Of a DNA stretch of 7,993 bases, positions 5,426 to 7,993 are shown piece by piece; within the stretch, counting starts at the first letter, position 1, and each line of letters opens with the position of its first letter. The translations under genes were made by a program, and so were the position numbers. The DNA is taken from NCBI GenBank assembly GCA_031254955.1, contig JAIRTK010000100.1:1-7993 (forward strand), written 5' to 3'. The notes under the pieces are model-generated. The model did no database searches. It was not told the DNA's origin and was given only the letters and a program-made list of their open reading frames with translations. The stretch is from Opitutaceae bacterium. Its GTDB lineage: Bacteria > Verrucomicrobiota > Verrucomicrobiia > Opitutales > Opitutaceae.

Positions 5426-7906
5426 TTATAAAACCTCGCCCCATTCCTTCCCATATAAAATCACCTCCGGCTCCAGCGTGACACCGGTTTTTTCCGCGAC
5501 CCTGGCGCGGACGATGCGCGTCAACTCGATGATGTCGGTCGCGGTCGCGCCGCCTCGGTTGACGATGAAATTGGCATGCACGGCGGATACTTCCGCGCCG
5601 CCCACGCACTCGCCTTTCAGGCCGCATTCGTCGATGAGGCGCCCGGCGGCGGCGCCTTCCGGGTTCTTGAAAACGCATCCCGCGCTCGGCTCGCGCGGCT
5701 GGGACTCGCGGCGTTTGTCGCGGTAGGCGTCGAGCCGGCGGGCGATGTCCTCCGCCGGGCGCGCCGCCGAAGGCCGCAGCAGCGCCCCGAGCGCGATGCC
5801 GCCGTCGCGCAGCTCCGCGCAATGCCGGTAGCCCGCGTGCAACTCCGCGCGCGGCACCTCGCGCACTTCGCCGTCGCGCGTCATGAGGCGCACCCGCTCG
5901 ACCACGTCGAAGGTCCACGCGCCCATCGCGCCGGCGTTCATGCGCAGCGCGCCGCCGAGGCTGCCCGGGATGCCGTCCAAAAACTCGAACCCGCCCAGGC
6001 CGGCCTTGGCCGCGAGGCCGCAGAGGTTTTTCAAACGCACGCCCGCGCCCGCCCAGATGCCGCCGTCGCCGCGCGGTTCAAAGGCCTGCCATGACGGGTG
6101 CGCGAGCGAGATGACGAGTCCGTCCACGCCTTCGTCGGGCACGATGAGATTCGAGCCGCGCCCGAGCGGAAAAACATCCAGCGCGCGCGCGCGGGCCTCG
6201 CGCAGCAAGGCGCGCAGGTCCGCCTCGCCCGCCGGCTCGGCATAGATGCGCGCCGCGCCGCCCGCGCGCAGCGTCGTCCTGGGCGCGAGCGGCTCCTCGT
6301 GGCGCACCTTGGTCTCGACCGACACGCTGCCGCGCAGGGCGACCGCGATGGTCGCCCAGCGGTTGGCCACGCGCCGGTATTCGTCGGCCAGCACGAGCCA
6401 CTCGCGCGCGCGCCGGTCGATGTCGCCCGCGCCGACGAACGCCACCCAGTCGCCCGGCGCGACGGAGCGCGCGAGCGCGGCCAGCATCGCATCCGTTTTT
6501 CCGTTGCAATAGAGCACCGGCGGCGCGGGCGCGGCGCGGCGCAGTTCGCGATAAACGTCGATGGCGTGCCCGCCTTCTTGCGGTGGCTCGCCCGCCGGGT
6601 AAACGTCGATGAGGCACACCCGGTCGGCCAGCGCGAGCGCGGCGGCGAAGTCGGCCTTGAAGCGCGCGGTGCGGCTGTGGCGGTGCGGCTGGAACACCGC
6701 GACCAGCCGCCCGTTGCCCGCGATGCGCGCGCGCAGGCTGGCGAGCAGCGCGGAGATTTCCGCCGGGTGGTGCGCGTAGTCTTCGATGACGGTAAGTTCG
6801 CTGTTGGCGAGCAGCACGGACTGGCGGCGGCGCACGCCGGGGAAGGCGGCGAGCAGCTCGGGCGCGAGCGGCGCGCCCATCAGGTGCGCGGCGGCGAGCG
6901 CGGCGGCGGCGTTGGCGGCGTTGAACGCGCCGAGCGCGCGCACGGTCGCGGCGGCGATGGGAAAACGTCCGCCGAGCGCGAGCGTCTGGCGTCCGTTGTC
7001 GGGGGATTCGTTTTCGACGCGAAAATCGAAGTCCGCGCCGGGGCCGAAGGTGACAACCGATTCGCGCAGCGGCTGCCTGAGCCTGACGCCGCCGGCAAAG
7101 GCGTTCGCGCCGAGCAGCACGGCGCCTCGGGTGCGCCCGAAGATGCCGGCAAACGCGGCTTCGATCGCGGCGGGGTCGCGGTAGTGGTCGGGGTGGTCCC
7201 AGTCGAGGTTTCCGGCCACGGTGATTTCGGGCGAAAAGTTTTCTATCGTGCCGTCGCTTTCGTCGATTTCCGCGACGAGCCAGCCGGCGGCGGCGGCTTC
7301 GCCGGCGGCGAATGAAGAAGGGGAGATGGGGAATGGGGAATGAGGGTCCGCGCCGGGGCATTTTTCAGTATTCCTTATCCGTTTTTCATTCGCCGGCTGC
7401 TGCTGCCGCGCCGCCGCCGCGGGCGGCGTGTCGTCGTCAAAGAGTCCGCCGAGCACGTAGCCGGCGGGAAATCCGGCGCGGCGCAACACGGTGACGAGCA
7501 TCGCGGTCGTGGTGGTTTTCCCGTGCGAGCCGCAGATGGCGACGAGTTTTTTCCCGCGCGCGATTTCGGCGAGAAGTTCGCCTCGGCGCACCACGGGGAG
7601 GCCGCGCGCGCGCGCCGCGCCGACGGTGGGATGTCCGTCGCGCACGGCGGACGAGCACGCCACAAGCTCGCATCGTCCCGGCAGGCCGCCGGTGGGCGTG
7701 AGCGCGATGCCGGCGCGTTCGAGTTGCGCGTGCATGACTCCGTTCATGTGGTCGTCCTCGCCGCTGACCTCGAAGCCGAGCCGCGCCAGATAAATCGCGA
7801 GCGGGCCGAGGCCCATGCCGGCGACACCCACGCAATGGATCGCGGCCACGGCGCGGCCAAAGAGCGGCGGAAGCGGGGGCGGGGAGTTGTCGGAGGGGGC
7901 GGTCAT
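5426..7906 (-). CDS. murC-murB: Fused UDP-MurNAc--L-alanine ligase / UDP-MurNAc dehydrogenase (MurC-MurB)
   Basis: One 826-residue frame joins two cytoplasmic peptidoglycan enzymes. The MurC half (about 1-505) adds L-Ala to UDP-MurNAc using ATP: Rossmann loop HCVGVAGMGLG (24-34), P-loop CGSHGKTTTT (125-134), EIDESDGTIENFSPE (213-227), GNLDWDHPDHY (232-242), EDYAHHPAEI (375-384), FQPHRHSRT (405-413). The MurB half (about 530-826) makes UDP-MurNAc by FAD/NADPH-dependent reduction: LRAGGAARIY (546-555), PLGRGSNLIVPDEG (580-593), GIPGSLGGALRMNAGAMG (645-662), GYRHC (692-696), AGCVFKNPEG (742-751), LEPEVILYG (811-819). Residue 744, normally the proton-donating Ser, is Cys. MurB supplies the substrate of MurC, so the fusion links consecutive steps. 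Between GGL (153-155) and the WLVAEIDESD motif lie 53 residues, about 38 more than in E. coli, coming from a repeat insert. ATG at 7906; no Shine-Dalgarno. A MurB/MurC fusion is, as I recall, described in Verrucomicrobium spinosum. Confidence 0.95.
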   Translation of the reverse strand: MTAPSDNSPPPLPPLFGRAVAAIHCVGVAGMGLGPLAIYLARLGFEVSGEDDHMNGVMHAQLERAGIALTPTGGLPGRCELVACSSAVRDGHPTVGAARARGLPVVRRGELLAEIARGKKLVAICGSHGKTTTTAMLVTVLRRAGFPAGYVLGGLFDDDTPPAAAARQQQPANEKRIRNTEKCPGADPHSPFPISPSSFAAGEAAAAGWLVAEIDESDGTIENFSPEITVAGNLDWDHPDHYRDPAAIEAAFAGIFGRTRGAVLLGANAFAGGVRLRQPLRESVVTFGPGADFDFRVENESPDNGRQTLALGGRFPIAAATVRALGAFNAANAAAALAAAHLMGAPLAPELLAAFPGVRRRQSVLLANSELTVIEDYAHHPAEISALLASLRARIAGNGRLVAVFQPHRHSRTARFKADFAAALALADRVCLIDVYPAGEPPQEGGHAIDVYRELRRAAPAPPVLYCNGKTDAMLAALARSVAPGDWVAFVGAGDIDRRAREWLVLADEYRRVANRWATIAVALRGSVSVETKVRHEEPLAPRTTLRAGGAARIYAEPAGEADLRALLREARARALDVFPLGRGSNLIVPDEGVDGLVISLAHPSWQAFEPRGDGGIWAGAGVRLKNLCGLAAKAGLGGFEFLDGIPGSLGGALRMNAGAMGAWTFDVVERVRLMTRDGEVREVPRAELHAGYRHCAELRDGGIALGALLRPSAARPAEDIARRLDAYRDKRRESQPREPSAGCVFKNPEGAAAGRLIDECGLKGECVGGAEVSAVHANFIVNRGGATATDIIELTRIVRARVAEKTGVTLEPEVILYGKEWGEVL
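7301..7397. repeat. Low-complexity inverted-repeat insert inside murC
   Basis: The ends form an imperfect inverted repeat: gccggcggcgaatgaa (7301-7316) and ttcattcgccggc (7385-7397), identical after reverse complement apart from a 3-base indel. Between them are a purine-rich arm, a GC-rich centre (about 7347-7359) and a pyrimidine-rich arm, the same layout as the two intergenic repeats but with less arm pairing. It stays in frame with murC and adds roughly residues 171-203, a stretch rich in Pro, Ser, Asn and charged residues (for example HSPFPISPSS at 189-198) with no MurC counterpart. Conserved MurC motifs resume directly on both sides. It probably forms a surface loop after the P-loop helix region. 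Confidence 0.75.
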
Positions 7907-7946
7907 GCGGTGGAGGCTATTGTTACGCAGGCGGTTTTTATGGAGT

Positions 7947-7990
7947 GCGGGACTTCAGTCCCGCTTTTGACGGGGAAATTCATTTCCCCG
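7947..7990. repeat. Two tandem palindromes upstream of murC
   Basis: gcgggacttcagtcccgc (7947-7964) and cggggaaattcatttccccg (7971-7990) are perfect palindromic hairpins with arms of 8 and 9 bases, 6 bases apart, both centred on TC. On the plus strand the first is followed by TTTTGA; on the minus strand neither is followed by a T tract. They resemble repetitive extragenic palindromes more than a terminator. They lie about 40 bases upstream of the murC ATG. No convincing promoter was found in 7907-7946. Confidence 0.7.
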
Positions 7991-7993
7991 CCC

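Noticed and set aside
4429..5454. Arg/Glu-rich 341-residue frame across the murB-ddl gap
   Set aside because: The RE-rich part is a translation of the hexanucleotide repeat, and the rest is a shadow of ddl.

Overview
The window is a GC-rich piece of a bacterial chromosome carrying the distal half of a division and cell wall (dcw) gene cluster. All genes are on the minus strand, so transcription runs from high to low coordinates: a fused murC-murB gene, then ddl, ftsQ, ftsA and ftsZ. The MurC-MurB fusion, the gene order and the divergent FtsZ suggest Verrucomicrobiota, possibly Opitutaceae. That placement is inferred from gene content and was not tested by a search.

Layout from right to left: (a) 7907-7993, two near-perfect palindromes upstream of murC; (b) 5426-7906, the murCB fusion, whose MurC half carries a low-complexity in-frame insert (about 7301-7397); (c) 5046-5425, a long purine/pyrimidine inverted repeat separating murCB from ddl; (d) 4101-5045 ddl, overlapping ftsQ (3118-4104) by ATGA; (e) ftsA (1851-3065, GTG start) and ftsZ (544-1836); (f) 523-543, a small hairpin directly after the ftsZ stop, running into a second long inverted repeat (about 331-526); (g) 71-330, non-coding with nothing recognised; (h) 1-70, repeated motifs and a strong ribosome binding site on the minus strand, probably the edge of an insertion sequence whose first gene lies left of the window.

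Together the genes make muropeptide precursors (MurB and MurC make UDP-MurNAc-L-Ala; Ddl makes D-Ala-D-Ala) and build the divisome (FtsZ ring, FtsA membrane anchor, FtsQ periplasmic scaffold). The enzymes and division proteins look intact, with two family-level oddities: the second acid of the FtsZ T7 loop is Thr, and the MurB proton-donor position is Cys.

The least explained part is a set of three low-complexity inverted-repeat elements. Two are intergenic and bracket ddl-ftsQ-ftsA-ftsZ; one sits inside the murC reading frame. The two intergenic copies share an exact 19-mer and have perfect arms of 46 bp and 37 bp, which points to one repeat family that could shape RNA processing of this essential operon.
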